Below, piece after piece: positions 29,088 to 38,322 of a DNA stretch of 64,000 bases. Position 1 is the stretch's first letter. Every line of letters begins with the position of its first letter. The notes under the pieces are model-generated. The model was not told the DNA's origin. It searched no databases and worked only from the letters and a program-made list of their open reading frames with translations. A program made the position numbers and the translations under genes. Location of the stretch: NCBI GenBank assembly GCA_900752545.1, contig CAADVS010000086.1, forward strand, positions 1 through 64,000, in the 5' to 3' direction. Source of the DNA: an uncultured Collinsella sp. GTDB taxonomy: Bacteria; Actinomycetota; Coriobacteriia; Coriobacteriales; Coriobacteriaceae.

Positions 29088-29114
29088 TCGGTATGTGCTG
29101 ACAGATAGGTCAAT

Positions 29115-29146
29115 TCGGCGGGAGAGACTGCTCCCGCCGACTTTTT
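29115..29146 (+). terminator. Intrinsic terminator after the PARG-like gene
   Basis: Perfect 10-bp stem TCGGCGGGAG/CTCCCGCCGA with a 6-nt loop, followed by CTTTTT. Confidence 0.9.
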
Positions 29147-29165
29147 ACTAGAGGAAGGGCTTACG

Positions 29166-29825
29166 ATGAAAAACGTTCTGTGCTTTGGCGACAGCAATAC
29201 CTACGGCTATGATCCGGCGGGCATGCGCGACGGCACCGCGGTACGCTATGCGCACGATGTGCGCTGGTGCGGCGTGGCCCAGCGCGACCTGGGCGAGGGC
29301 TGGCACGTGATTGAGGAAGGCCTCAACGGCCGCACGACGGTGCGTGACGACATGTGCCATCTGGATACCAATCTTAACGGCATCCGCGCGTTGCCGATGC
29401 TGCTCGAGGCTCATAAGCCGCTGGATGCGATCGTGATTATGCTGGGCACCAACGACTGCAAGACGGTCTTTAGCGTGGGGGCTGCCGATATCGCTGACGG
29501 TGTCATGGCGCTGATTCGCACCGTCCGCGCGTTTCCCTGGACCGAAGCCGCGCCCTGCCCGCGTATTCTGCTGATGGCGCCTATCAAGATTAAACCGCAG
29601 ATCGCCGATGTGTACATGACCGACTTTGACGAGCGCTCCGTCGAGGCCTCGGAGCATTTTGCCGAATACTATGCGTATGCTGCTAAACAGTTTGACTGCG
29701 ACTTTTTGAATGCCGCCGAGTTTGCCGAGCCGGGCGATATCGACTATCTGCATATGATGCCCGAAAGCCACGAGAGCCTGGGTCACGCCGTGGCAGCCAA
29801 GCTCCAAGAGATGCTCGGAGAGTAG
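29166..29825 (+). CDS. SGNH/GDSL-family hydrolase
   Basis: 219 aa. Block I is CFGDSNTYGYDP (nucleophile Ser within GDSN), block III is MLGTNDCK, and block V is DIDYLHMMPESH with the catalytic Asp and His. It lacks a signal peptide, so it is probably a cytosolic esterase or arylesterase of the SGNH fold; the substrate is unknown. AGAGGAAGG lies upstream of the ATG. Confidence 0.88.
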   Translation: MKNVLCFGDSNTYGYDPAGMRDGTAVRYAHDVRWCGVAQRDLGEGWHVIEEGLNGRTTVRDDMCHLDTNLNGIRALPMLLEAHKPLDAIVIMLGTNDCKTVFSVGAADIADGVMALIRTVRAFPWTEAAPCPRILLMAPIKIKPQIADVYMTDFDERSVEASEHFAEYYAYAAKQFDCDFLNAAEFAEPGDIDYLHMMPESHESLGHAVAAKLQEMLGE

Positions 29826-29832
29826 CGCGACC

Positions 29833-29875
29833 CCAAGCCACCGCAAAGGGGACGGGCGCCTTTGCGGTGGCTTGG
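29833..29875. repeat. Palindromic hairpin between convergent genes
   Basis: Perfect 17-bp arms (29833-29849 and 29859-29875, CCAAGCCACCGCAAAGG and its complement) with a 9-nt loop GGACGGGCG. It fills the gap between the SGNH gene and thiD, which converge. The arm contains CACCGCAA, the octamer shared with the palindromes at 33795, 46032 and 54600. There is no U-tract on either side. Confidence 0.85.
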
Positions 29876-29885
29876 GCTGCGAATC

Positions 29886-30716
29886 TTAATACTGCCACAT
29901 GTGGTTGACAGGGCCGGAGCCTTTGCCCATGTTCAGGCCGGCGGCCAGAGCGCCTGTCAGGTAGGCCTTGCCGGCGTTGACGGCATCGGCAAGATCCATA
30001 CCCTGGGCCAGCGCGCAGGCAATGGCGGACGAGAGCGTGCAGCCGGTGCCGTGTGTGTTATTGGTATCGATACGCTTGTGGCGGAACCACGTGGTGAGTG
30101 GATCTCCCAGATGGTTGCCCTCGTCATCGAGTGGCGCGGGTTCGGCCAGTACATCGTTGGCCTCGTTGACAAGATGTCCACCCTTAACGAGGGATGCGCA
30201 ACCAAAGCGGCGGGTGAGGAGCATGGCAGCATTTTGCTGCGTGCGCTCGGAGTCGACCTCGTAGTCGAGCAGGGCCATGGCCTCGGGAATATTGGGCGTG
30301 ATAACCGTCGCTAGCGGGAACAGGCGGCGGGTGAGCGCCTCGGCGGCATCTTCGGCAATCAGCCGTGCGCCCGAGGTGGCTACCATGACGGGGTCGACTA
30401 CCACGTTTGTCGCGTTCCAGGCGCTCAGGCGGTCGGCGATAACATCGATAATCTCGACAGAAGAAACCATGCCGATCTTGACGGCGCTCGGGCGGATATC
30501 GTCAAAAACGGCGTCAATTTGCGCGGCTACGATATCTGGCGAGATGTCCTGCACGGCGGTAACGCCCAGTGTGTTTTGCGCTGTGATGGCGGTGATGGCC
30601 GTCTCGGCATACAGGCGGTGCGCCGTGATGGTCTTGATGTCAGCCTGAATGCCGGCGCCGCCGCTGGAATCGGATCCCGCGATGGACAGGACGGCAGGTA
30701 CCTTACTACGATCCAT
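29886..30716 (-). CDS. thiD: Hydroxymethylpyrimidine/phosphomethylpyrimidine kinase ThiD
   Basis: 276 aa. The N-terminal LSIAGSDSSGGAGIQADIKT is the ribokinase-like substrate-binding motif of ThiD, DPVMVATSGARL and ITPNIPEA are conserved, and the C-terminal anion hole with catalytic Asp reads THGTGCTLSSAIA. It phosphorylates HMP and then HMP-P in the pyrimidine branch of thiamine synthesis, acting after ThiC. It lies downstream of thiC on the same strand, 182 bp away, behind a terminator-like hairpin. Confidence 0.93.
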   Translation of the reverse strand: MDRSKVPAVLSIAGSDSSGGAGIQADIKTITAHRLYAETAITAITAQNTLGVTAVQDISPDIVAAQIDAVFDDIRPSAVKIGMVSSVEIIDVIADRLSAWNATNVVVDPVMVATSGARLIAEDAAEALTRRLFPLATVITPNIPEAMALLDYEVDSERTQQNAAMLLTRRFGCASLVKGGHLVNEANDVLAEPAPLDDEGNHLGDPLTTWFRHKRIDTNNTHGTGCTLSSAIACALAQGMDLADAVNAGKAYLTGALAAGLNMGKGSGPVNHMWQY

Positions 30717-30773
30717 GTTCGCTCCCTTGTTCGGTCGGAATCAAATGGGTCTATAAGCCAGCATTATAAAGAT

Positions 30774-30803
30774 GCCCGGGCCGACTCTATGTCGAACCCG
30801 GGC
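30774..30803 (-). terminator. Intrinsic terminator after thiC
   Basis: On the minus strand GCCCGGG (30797-30803) pairs with CCCGGGC (30774-30780), with an inner CGAC/GTCG pair, then ATCTTTATAA. It lies in the 182-bp gap between thiC and thiD and could uncouple them. Confidence 0.65.
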
Positions 30804-30898
30804 GGGCGATGCAATCTTTACGCAAATGCAAGCAAATGTTCACACGTCAACAATTGATAGGCACCAGCTCGCCGCCAGAAGCGGCCGCGGCGACAGGG

Positions 30899-32233
30899 CT
30901 AGTCCTCCATGCCAAGGTCGATCGTGGTGCCCTCGAAGATCTTGTTGACGGTGCGGACGGCGCACATCTTGCCGCACATGGTGCAGGTGCCCTCGGTGGC
31001 GGCGGGGGACTCCTCGTAGCGCTTCTTGCCTGTAACTGGGTCGAGCGCACATTCCCACATGGCATCCCAGTCGAGCTTGCGGCGTGCCTGGCCCATCTTG
31101 TCGTCCATGTCGCGGGCGTGGGGCACCTTTTTGGCGATGTCGGCGGCGTGTGCGGCGATCTTGGTGGCCATGAGGCCGTCGAGCACATCCTGGGCGTTAG
31201 GCAGGCATAGGTGCTCGGCCGGTGTCACGTAGCACAGGAAGTCGGCACCGGAGCTGGCGGAGATGGCGCCGCCGATGGCAGCGGTGATGTGGTCGTAACC
31301 CACGCCGATATCGGTCACCAGCGGTCCGAGCACATAGAACGGGGCGTTGTGGCACAGGCGCTTCTGCAGTTTCATGTTGGCGGCGATCTCGTCGAGCGCC
31401 ATGTGACCCGGGCCCTCGACCATGACCTGGACGCCGGCGGCCCAAGCGCGCTTGCACAGCTTGCCCAGCTCGATCATCTCAGCGGTCTCGGTGGCGTCGT
31501 TGGAGTCGTAGAGGCAGCCCGGGCGGCAGGAGTCGCCGAGCGAAATCGTCACGTCGTACTCGTGGCAAATCTCGAGCAACTCGTCGTAGAACTCATAGAA
31601 CGGGTTCTCGTTACCGGTGACCTCCATCCAGCCAAACAGCAGTGAACCGCCGCGGCTCACGATGTTCATCAGGCGGCCGGTCTCCTTAAAAGTCTTGGTG
31701 ACCGACTTGTTGATGCCGCAGTGGATGGTCATAAAGTCCACGCCGTCCTCGGCGTGCGCGCGCACGACCTCGAACAGGTCGTCCTTGGTGAGCTTGACCA
31801 GCGGCTTTTCCATGTAGCCGATGGCGTCGTACATGGGGACGGTGCCCACCATGAGCGGCGTCTCGTCGATGAGCTGCTGGCGGAACTGGCGCGTCTTGCC
31901 CGAGTTGGAGAGGTCCATGATGGCGTCGGCGCCAAAGTCCTCGGCGATCTTGACCTTCTTCCACTCCTCGGCGGCATCGGCCTTGTCGCCCGAGATGCCC
32001 AGGTTGACGTTGACCTTGGTGGAAAGGCCCTCGCCGACACCAAAGGCGCGCATGCCCTTTTTGATATGCACGATGTTGGCGGGGATGGCGATGCGGCCGT
32101 CGGCCACGCGCTCACGGATGTACTCGGGGTCGCGATGCTCGCGCTCGGCGACTTCTTTCATCTGCGGCGTGATTTGCCCGGCGCGGGCGAAGTCGATTTG
32201 CGTGACGAGCTTGGGCTCGGTCTGTGTGCTCAT
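30899..32233 (-). CDS. thiC: Phosphomethylpyrimidine synthase ThiC
   Basis: 444 aa from ATG 32233; an upstream in-frame start lies inside the riboswitch and is rejected. It lacks the long N-terminal extension of E. coli ThiC. The substrate pocket TIHCGIN, SRGGSLLFGW and MVEGPGHM are present. The C-terminal cluster-binding segment CTMCGKMCAVR carries the Cys-X2-Cys-X4-Cys motif of this radical-SAM enzyme. It converts aminoimidazole ribotide to HMP-P. Translation is controlled by the TPP riboswitch just upstream. Confidence 0.95.
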   Translation of the reverse strand: MSTQTEPKLVTQIDFARAGQITPQMKEVAEREHRDPEYIRERVADGRIAIPANIVHIKKGMRAFGVGEGLSTKVNVNLGISGDKADAAEEWKKVKIAEDFGADAIMDLSNSGKTRQFRQQLIDETPLMVGTVPMYDAIGYMEKPLVKLTKDDLFEVVRAHAEDGVDFMTIHCGINKSVTKTFKETGRLMNIVSRGGSLLFGWMEVTGNENPFYEFYDELLEICHEYDVTISLGDSCRPGCLYDSNDATETAEMIELGKLCKRAWAAGVQVMVEGPGHMALDEIAANMKLQKRLCHNAPFYVLGPLVTDIGVGYDHITAAIGGAISASSGADFLCYVTPAEHLCLPNAQDVLDGLMATKIAAHAADIAKKVPHARDMDDKMGQARRKLDWDAMWECALDPVTGKKRYEESPAATEGTCTMCGKMCAVRTVNKIFEGTTIDLGMED

Positions 32234-32241
32234 TGGCACGG

Positions 32242-32332
32242 CTCCCTTCGTTGGCATTACCCATATCAGGTTTGCGGGTCAGGGCGGGCGCGCCCAATCT
32301 CAGCCTGCCGTCTTGTCCTGCAAGCTCCCCGT
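32242..32332 (-). promoter_or_regulatory. TPP riboswitch (THI element) of thiC
   Basis: Read on the minus strand, the conserved aptamer parts appear in order: ACGGGGAGC (32332-32324), GGCTGAGA (32305-32298), ACCTGATATGGGTAAT (32271-32256) and CGAAGGGAG (32250-32242). The terminal GGGAG lies 8 nt before the thiC ATG and can serve as its SD, so TPP binding would close the ribosome site directly. No separate terminator fits between aptamer and gene. Confidence 0.93.
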
Positions 32333-32404
32333 TTATGTAATGGGCTCAAGTATAGCCTGAATGGGTACGATTGGGCCAACGAGCGTGCCTGCGGGGAGGC
32401 GAAC

Positions 32405-32920
32405 ATGGAAGACAAGCATCTATATCGAGAGACGCAATGGGATGTATCGGCCGAGGAAAGCCGCGCGCACCATGGCCTTGTCGCGATTGGTTTTGCGGTG
32501 CTTGCCGTGCTGGTGATTGCCTTTTGTATCTGGACGTTTGGCGGTCGCGGCGGCGCTGCATGGGAGTTCGAGGCTGATGATAGCCTACCGATCATGACGG
32601 TGAAGGTCTCCGGCGGTAGCACGGTGGCAGCTCCCGGCGACTATTGGTATCCGTGCGATGGATTTGTCCAGCTGCAGCTGAGCGGTGGTTCCATTCCTGG
32701 TGAAGAGATCGAGCGCGTGACCTTCGATGCGTCGCTTAAGACGCTGTCGGTTGAGCTCAAAGATCAAGGGGATGTGCCCACGACGATGGATATCGCGCTG
32801 ACGGAATGGCGCCTGGAGCCCCCGTCGGGCGTCAAGGTGTCCGAGGTGGAGCATGTCAAGATTACCTATCAGGACGGCTCGACAAATGAAATTGCCAAAG
32901 CCGACGGCTTGGCGGAATAG
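32405..32920 (+). CDS. Hypothetical membrane-anchored protein
   Basis: 171 aa from ATG 32405, with GGGGAGG upstream. A cytosolic head of about 23 residues is followed by one membrane segment (about 24-44, LVAIGFAVLAVLVIAFCIW) and an extracytoplasmic domain of about 125 residues that looks beta-rich (MTVKVSGGSTVAAPG, FVQLQLSGGS). I do not recognise the family. It is divergent from thiC and convergent with yaaA, standing alone. Confidence 0.7.
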   Translation: MEDKHLYRETQWDVSAEESRAHHGLVAIGFAVLAVLVIAFCIWTFGGRGGAAWEFEADDSLPIMTVKVSGGSTVAAPGDYWYPCDGFVQLQLSGGSIPGEEIERVTFDASLKTLSVELKDQGDVPTTMDIALTEWRLEPPSGVKVSEVEHVKITYQDGSTNEIAKADGLAE

Positions 32921-32960
32921 ACGCCGTGCCTAGGCAGCACATTCAAAAGTAGCGGTGGTC

Positions 32961-33770
32961 CTACAAGGCCTGTTCGTTCAGGAAGACCAAAGTGTTTTTA
33001 TTTGAAAGCTCGGGAAAGTGGCGATAACCAACGTCGAACGCGGTGAGTTCGCCTACATCCTCGAGCTTGTTTTCTGCCATCCAGCGCACCATAGAGCCGC
33101 GTGCCTTTTTGCTGGCGGTCGAGCGCTGGATGGGCTTGCCGTTACGGATGCCTTCGCCGAAGAGGCATGTGACGACCGTGGCATCGCCCGCGAGGCGGGG
33201 CAGAACGGCCTTGGCGTACTCCACACTGGCAAGGTTGACGATCGTGGTGTTTGAGCCTGCCGGAGCGATGGCCCGTGCGAGCTTGTCGCCCCAAAATGCG
33301 TAGAGGTCTCGGGCACCGTCGACGACAAGCTTCGCGCCCATCTCCAGCCGATACGGTTCAACGGCATGGAAGGGGCGTACGCATCCGTAGAGCCCCGAGA
33401 GGATCCAGAGATGGTTTTGCAGCCAGTCGAGCTGCGCGGAATCCATCACCTCGGGCGCCATACTCTGGTATTGAATGCCGTGATAGGACATGACGGCGGG
33501 GGAGAGGTGACGGGCGCGTGCGGGATTATCGAGATCGCCGTTTTTCAGGATGGGCTCGAACTCATGCAGGGTGTTGAGGCAAGGCCCCAGCAGTCTGTCG
33601 CTCACGTTCCAAAGGGCCTGCAGGCCGCCGCTGCCTTCATTCCACTCGATATCTAGCAGTGCGCGGTGGAGGCGAGCTGTCTCGCGCACAAAGGGTGGAA
33701 TGCCCAGGACTTCAAAAGCATCTTGGGCCGCGCGCATTTGCTTGGCGGGCGAAATGATGACCTGCAACAT
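32961..33770 (-). CDS. yaaA: YaaA-family peroxide-stress protein (DUF328)
   Basis: 269 aa, close to the usual 250-260. Family motifs: VIISPAKQM at the N-terminus, MSYHGIQYQSM, ILSGLYGCVRPFHAVEPYRLEM and YAFWGDKL. E. coli YaaA binds DNA with an unusual fold and limits intracellular iron damage during peroxide stress. It lies after the M18 peptidase gene on the same strand, beyond a terminator. Confidence 0.9.
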   Translation of the reverse strand: MLQVIISPAKQMRAAQDAFEVLGIPPFVRETARLHRALLDIEWNEGSGGLQALWNVSDRLLGPCLNTLHEFEPILKNGDLDNPARARHLSPAVMSYHGIQYQSMAPEVMDSAQLDWLQNHLWILSGLYGCVRPFHAVEPYRLEMGAKLVVDGARDLYAFWGDKLARAIAPAGSNTTIVNLASVEYAKAVLPRLAGDATVVTCLFGEGIRNGKPIQRSTASKKARGSMVRWMAENKLEDVGELTAFDVGYRHFPELSNKNTLVFLNEQAL

Positions 33771-33787
33771 GGAACCGTTCTCTCGCT

Positions 33788-33857
33788 AAAAAAGTTGCGG
33801 TGGAATACGGTCTGTTTGTGCCATTGAAAGGCCAAATCAATCCGTATTCCACCGCAA
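33788..33857 (-). terminator. TTGCGGTG-type palindrome acting as terminator of the M18 peptidase gene
   Basis: Perfect 16-bp arms TTGCGGTGGAATACGG (33795-33810) and its complement (33842-33857). On the minus strand the hairpin is followed by TTTTTT (33793-33788), so it can act as an intrinsic terminator. It belongs to the palindrome family seen at 29833, 46032 and 54600, and is the only one with a U-tract. Confidence 0.8.
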
Positions 33858-33874
33858 GTTATGGGTGGGGTGGA

Positions 33875-35272
33875 TTAGGCGCGCTCGAGGAAGGCCTTGT
33901 AGCCGCGGTAGGCCTCGTAGATGTCGGCCTTGTTGGCGACCTCCCACAGGGCGTGCATGGACAGGACGGCAACGCCGGAGTCGATGACGTTCATGCCGTA
34001 CTTGGCCATGATGTAGGCGATGGTGCCGCCGCCGCCCGCGTTGACGCGACCGAGCTCGCAGGTCTGGAAGTCTACGCCGGCCTCGTCCATGATGTCGCGG
34101 ACGAGGGCCACATACTCGGCGTCGGCGTCGTTGGAGCCACCCTTGCCGCGGCTGCCCGTGTACTTGTTAAAGCACAGGCCACGACCCATAAAGGCTGCGT
34201 TCTTGGTTTCGAACTTGCCGGCGTAGCCCGGGTCGAAGCCGGCGGACACGTCAGAGGAGAGCATACGGCTGTGGGCGAGTGCGCGGCGCAGGGCCAGCGG
34301 GCTATCCTCGCCGGCGAGCGTCATGATCTCGGCGACGGTGTTCTCGAAGAAGCGGCTCGTCATGCCGGTGGCACCCACGGAACCGATCTCCTCCTTGTCG
34401 ACGATGAGTGTGATGCTCGTGCGCTTCACGTTGGCGACGTCGATCTGGGCGAGCATGGACGGATAGGCGCAGACACGGTCGTCGTGGCCGTAGCCCAGAA
34501 TCATGGAGCGGTCGAGGCCCATGTCGCGGGCCGGGCCGGCGGGCACGACCTCGATCTCGGCGGAGAGGAAGTCCTCCTCCTCGACGTCGTACTGCTCCTT
34601 GAGGATGTCCAGGAACATCTGCTTGACGGGCTCCTTGGGGGCGTCCTTGTCGTCCTCGTCAAACTTGACGGGGCGGCCGCCCACGATCACGTCGAGGATC
34701 TCGGCGTCGACGGCGTCCTTGGCAGGCTTGGACATCTGCTCGCTCGAGAGGTGAATCAGCAGGTCGGAGATGGTAAAGACCGGGTCGTCCGCCTTGTCGC
34801 CGATGTTGATGTCGACGGTGGTGCCGTCCTTTTTGCAGATGACGCCTACGAGTGCGAGCGGGGAAGCGACCCAGTGGTAGCTCTTGACGCCGCCATAGTA
34901 GTGCGTGTCGAGATAGGCCATGTCGCCGGCCTCGAAAGCGGGGTTCTGCTTAAGGTCCAGGCGCGGCGAGTCCACGTGGGCGCCCAGGATGTTAAAGCCC
35001 TGCTCGAGCGGGGCAGTGCCCAGGTTGACGAGCATAAGGTCCTTGCCGTGGTTGGCGGCGTACACCTTGTCGCCTGCCTTGAGCACGCGGCCCTCGGCGA
35101 TCACGGTCTCCAGATTGACGTAGCCTGCCTCCTCGGCCATCTTGATACCGGTCTTGACGCACAGGCGCTCGGTCTTGTTCTCGCTCAAAAACTGCTTATA
35201 GCCGCGGCAAAGCTCCTCGAGTTCCTCGACTTGCTGTGGCGTGTACTTTTTCCATGCGCAGGGACGCTCCAT
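33875..35272 (-). CDS. M18-family metalloaminopeptidase
   Basis: 465 aa from ATG 35272, with AAGGAG 8 nt upstream. Zinc-ligand motifs of the M18 (aspartyl aminopeptidase) family are visible: GAHVDSPRLD, DKEEIGS with the catalytic Glu pair, SSDVSAGFDP and the late MHALWE histidine. It removes N-terminal residues from peptides in the cytosol. An open extension upstream of 35272 has no SD and is not used. Confidence 0.92.
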   Translation of the reverse strand: MERPCAWKKYTPQQVEELEELCRGYKQFLSENKTERLCVKTGIKMAEEAGYVNLETVIAEGRVLKAGDKVYAANHGKDLMLVNLGTAPLEQGFNILGAHVDSPRLDLKQNPAFEAGDMAYLDTHYYGGVKSYHWVASPLALVGVICKKDGTTVDINIGDKADDPVFTISDLLIHLSSEQMSKPAKDAVDAEILDVIVGGRPVKFDEDDKDAPKEPVKQMFLDILKEQYDVEEEDFLSAEIEVVPAGPARDMGLDRSMILGYGHDDRVCAYPSMLAQIDVANVKRTSITLIVDKEEIGSVGATGMTSRFFENTVAEIMTLAGEDSPLALRRALAHSRMLSSDVSAGFDPGYAGKFETKNAAFMGRGLCFNKYTGSRGKGGSNDADAEYVALVRDIMDEAGVDFQTCELGRVNAGGGGTIAYIMAKYGMNVIDSGVAVLSMHALWEVANKADIYEAYRGYKAFLERA

Positions 35273-35438
35273 GACGCAGGCTCCTTTCGGATCGATCGTG
35301 CTGGTTGATGTACCGTGAGCCATCGTATCACGCGCGGGCCCGCGGCGGCAGGGAAGCCTGATGTGCGGTGGCCGTGGGGCGGGGAGCGTGTAAACTGGTG
35401 TGAGCAAACCGTGCCCAGCCCAAAGCGAGGTATTCAAT

Positions 35439-38189
35439 ATGTCTGACAAGCGCCGTACCTTTGCCGTCATCGACGGCAACTCGCTCATGCACCGCGCCTT
35501 CCACGCCGTGCCGCCCACCATGAACGCGCCGGACGGTCGTCCCACCAACGCGATCTTTGGCTTTTTGAATATGTTCCTCAAGATGATTGACGCCTTTAAT
35601 CCCGACGGCGTTGTTGTGGCGTTTGACAAGGGCAAGCCGCGCGTGCGTATGGAGATGCTGCCGCAGTACAAGGCTCAGCGCCCGCCCATGGACCCCGATC
35701 TGCACGCGCAGTTTCCCATGATTAAGGAGCTGCTCGCCGCGCTCAACGTGCCGATTTTGCAGTCCGAGGGCTGGGAAGGCGATGATATCCTGGGCACTAT
35801 GGCGCGCCTGGGCGAGCAGGCCGGCTGTGACATGCTGCTGGTGACCGGCGACCGCGATATGTATCAGCTCGTGACCGAGCACGTCAACGTGGTCTCGACC
35901 CGCAAGGGCCTGTCCGACGTGGCGATCATGACGCCCGAGAGCGTGGACGATCTGTATCACGGCATCACGCCGGCGCTCGTGCCCGACTTTTATGGTCTGA
36001 AGGGCGACACGTCCGATAACATCCCCGGCGTGCCGGGCATCGGCCCCAAAAAGGCGAGCGCGCTCATCGCGCAGTACGGCAGCCTGGACGAGGTCATCGC
36101 ACACGCCGACGAGGTCAAGGGCAAGATGGGCGAAAATCTGCGCGCGCACATCGACGATGCTCTGCTGAGCCGCAAGGTCGCGACCATCCGCACCGATGCG
36201 CCCGTTGAGCTCGATTTTGAGGCGACGTCCTTCCCGGCGTATTCTGCCGATGAAGTTTCCGCGGCGCTGGGCACGCTTGGTATCACCGCCATGCAGAACC
36301 GTTTCTTGGCGCTGATCGGTGGCGAGGGCGGGGCTGCTGCTGCCTCCAGTGTGTTTGAGATGCCTGCGATGGTTCGCGCAGCCGCGGGCGATGCTGACGC
36401 GCTTGGTGCCGTTGCGGCTGAGATTTCCCGCGCGATTGATGCCGGCGAGTGGGTCGCTGCCGTGGTGGACGACGACAAGGAAGAGGGCGCGCTCTTTGGA
36501 CTGACGCGCACGCTGTGGTTGGCGACGTCCAAGGGCCTGTTCGCGCTCGAGGAGGGCGACGGCGGTGCGGCGGCTGAGGTTGAAGGCTTTAACTTCGCCC
36601 ACGGCGTGATTGCCGGCGTGCTCGCGCGCCTGTTTATGGAGGGCCGCGTGGCGAGTCCGGACATGAAGGCGCTGCTGCACGAGCTTTCTCCTATCGATTC
36701 CTCTGAGCCCGAGCTCATGGACCCGCTGTCTGCCGATTCCACGCGCATCTTCGATACCGTGGTTGCCGCCTACCTGCTGGATTCCGACCGCTCCGAGTTC
36801 GATGAGACGTATCTGGCCGATACCTATCTGCAGATGGCGCTGCCTGCGGCGCGCGGTGCAGAGGGTGCTGTCGAGGACGCTCCTGCGCCCGCCGCTCGCA
36901 CGGCGGCCTTGACGCTGGCGCTGGTCGCACCACTGCGCGACCGCATGACCCGCGAGAACGCTGTCAACGTGTTCGATGGCATCGAGATGCCGCTTGTGCC
37001 GGTGCTTGCCAAGATGGAGCGCGCGGGCATGCTCGTGGATCCCGATCGGCTGCGCAGTCTGTCCGAGGGCCTGGCGACCCAGATCACCGAGGTCGAGCGA
37101 AGCATTCGCGACCTTGCAGGTGACGAGACCTTTAACATCGGCAGCCCCATGCAACTTTCGCATGTGCTCTTTGATGTGATGGGCCTTCCGACCAAGGGTC
37201 TCAAAAAGACCAAGCGCGGTTACTATTCGACCAATGCCAAGGTACTGAGTGATCTTGCCCGTGACCACGAAATCGTGCGTCTGATTTTGGACTGGCGTGA
37301 GAAGTCCAAGATTAAGTCGACCTATCTGGACACGCTAGGTCCGCTGCGCCGTGGTGACGGTCGTGTGCACACCACGTACAACCAGACCATCACCGCGACG
37401 GGGCGTCTGTCCTCGAGCGACCCGAACTTGCAGAACATCCCGACGCGCTCTGAGCTGGGCCGCACCGTCAAGACGGCGTTTTCGGCAGGCGAGGGAAGCG
37501 TCTTTTTGGCGGTGGACTACTCGCAGATCGAGCTGCGTCTGCTGGCACATCTCTCGGGCGATGAGCACCTGGTGCGCGCCTTTAACGAGGGCGAGGACTT
37601 CCATGCCGAGACGGCGGCGCGCGTATTTGGTGTGCCGGTGTCCGAGGTAACGCCCGACTTGCGCAGTCGCGCCAAGGCCGTGAACTTTGGCATCGTGTAT
37701 GGTCAGCAGGCCTATGGCCTGTCGCAGTCGCTGCATATCTCGATGGCCGAGGCGCGCGACATGATCGACCGCTACTACGAGGCCTACCCGGGCGTGCGCA
37801 CGTTCCTCGACAACGTGGTGGCGCGCGCCAAGCAAACGGGCTACGCCGAGACCATGTATGGCCGCCGTCGTCATATTCCGGAGCTCAAGGCCAAAAACCC
37901 GCAACTCCGCGGTTTTGGCGAGCGCACGGCTATGAACCACCCCATGCAGGGAACCGCCGCCGACATCATCAAGATCGCCATGGCCTGCGTAAGCCGCCGC
38001 CTGGAAGAAGAAGGCTTTGCCGCCCATATGATTCTGCAGGTGCACGACGAACTGGACTTTGAGTGCCCCACCGATGAAGTCGAGCGCCTGACCACCATGG
38101 TCCGCGACGTCATGGAACACGTAGTAGACCTCCGCGTCCCCCTAATCGCCGAAGCCAGCACCGGCATAACCTGGGCCGACGCCAAATAG
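35439..38189 (+). CDS. polA: DNA polymerase I
   Basis: 916 aa from ATG 35439; an in-frame GTG at 35400 is less likely. The N-terminal 5' nuclease domain (1 to about 290) has VIDGNSLMHRAFHA and GLKGDTSDNIPGVPGIGPKKA. The central region (about 300-500) is the 3'-5' exonuclease fold, but the DxE motif is not recognisable, so proofreading is probably lost, as in many Gram-positive PolA proteins. The polymerase domain has motif A DYSQIELRLLAHLSGDE, motif B RSRAKAVNFGIVYG and motif C HDELDFE. Confidence 0.96.
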   Translation: MSDKRRTFAVIDGNSLMHRAFHAVPPTMNAPDGRPTNAIFGFLNMFLKMIDAFNPDGVVVAFDKGKPRVRMEMLPQYKAQRPPMDPDLHAQFPMIKELLAALNVPILQSEGWEGDDILGTMARLGEQAGCDMLLVTGDRDMYQLVTEHVNVVSTRKGLSDVAIMTPESVDDLYHGITPALVPDFYGLKGDTSDNIPGVPGIGPKKASALIAQYGSLDEVIAHADEVKGKMGENLRAHIDDALLSRKVATIRTDAPVELDFEATSFPAYSADEVSAALGTLGITAMQNRFLALIGGEGGAAAASSVFEMPAMVRAAAGDADALGAVAAEISRAIDAGEWVAAVVDDDKEEGALFGLTRTLWLATSKGLFALEEGDGGAAAEVEGFNFAHGVIAGVLARLFMEGRVASPDMKALLHELSPIDSSEPELMDPLSADSTRIFDTVVAAYLLDSDRSEFDETYLADTYLQMALPAARGAEGAVEDAPAPAARTAALTLALVAPLRDRMTRENAVNVFDGIEMPLVPVLAKMERAGMLVDPDRLRSLSEGLATQITEVERSIRDLAGDETFNIGSPMQLSHVLFDVMGLPTKGLKKTKRGYYSTNAKVLSDLARDHEIVRLILDWREKSKIKSTYLDTLGPLRRGDGRVHTTYNQTITATGRLSSSDPNLQNIPTRSELGRTVKTAFSAGEGSVFLAVDYSQIELRLLAHLSGDEHLVRAFNEGEDFHAETAARVFGVPVSEVTPDLRSRAKAVNFGIVYGQQAYGLSQSLHISMAEARDMIDRYYEAYPGVRTFLDNVVARAKQTGYAETMYGRRRHIPELKAKNPQLRGFGERTAMNHPMQGTAADIIKIAMACVSRRLEEEGFAAHMILQVHDELDFECPTDEVERLTTMVRDVMEHVVDLRVPLIAEASTGITWADAK

Positions 38190-38222
38190 GGAAGTGCCCA
38201 CAACCCTAAAGTAACCAAACCA

Positions 38223-38256
38223 GAAGGGGGCTCCTTGCCAACAAGGAGCCCCCTTC
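38223..38256 (+). terminator. Hairpin terminator after polA
   Basis: Arms GAAGGGGGCTCCTTG (38223-38237) and its complement (38242-38256) pair perfectly around CCAA. The 3' flank ATTCC is only slightly U-rich. Confidence 0.75.
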
Positions 38257-38322
38257 ATTCCAAAAAATCAGCCAAGTATCTAGGCGCCAAGACGCCACCC
38301 AGACGGCGAGCAAGTCACCCAA

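Noticed and set aside
31721..32404. Plus-strand extension of the membrane-anchored hypothetical upstream of 32405
   Set aside because: It runs through thiC and the TPP riboswitch on the other strand; the SD and membrane topology support ATG 32405.
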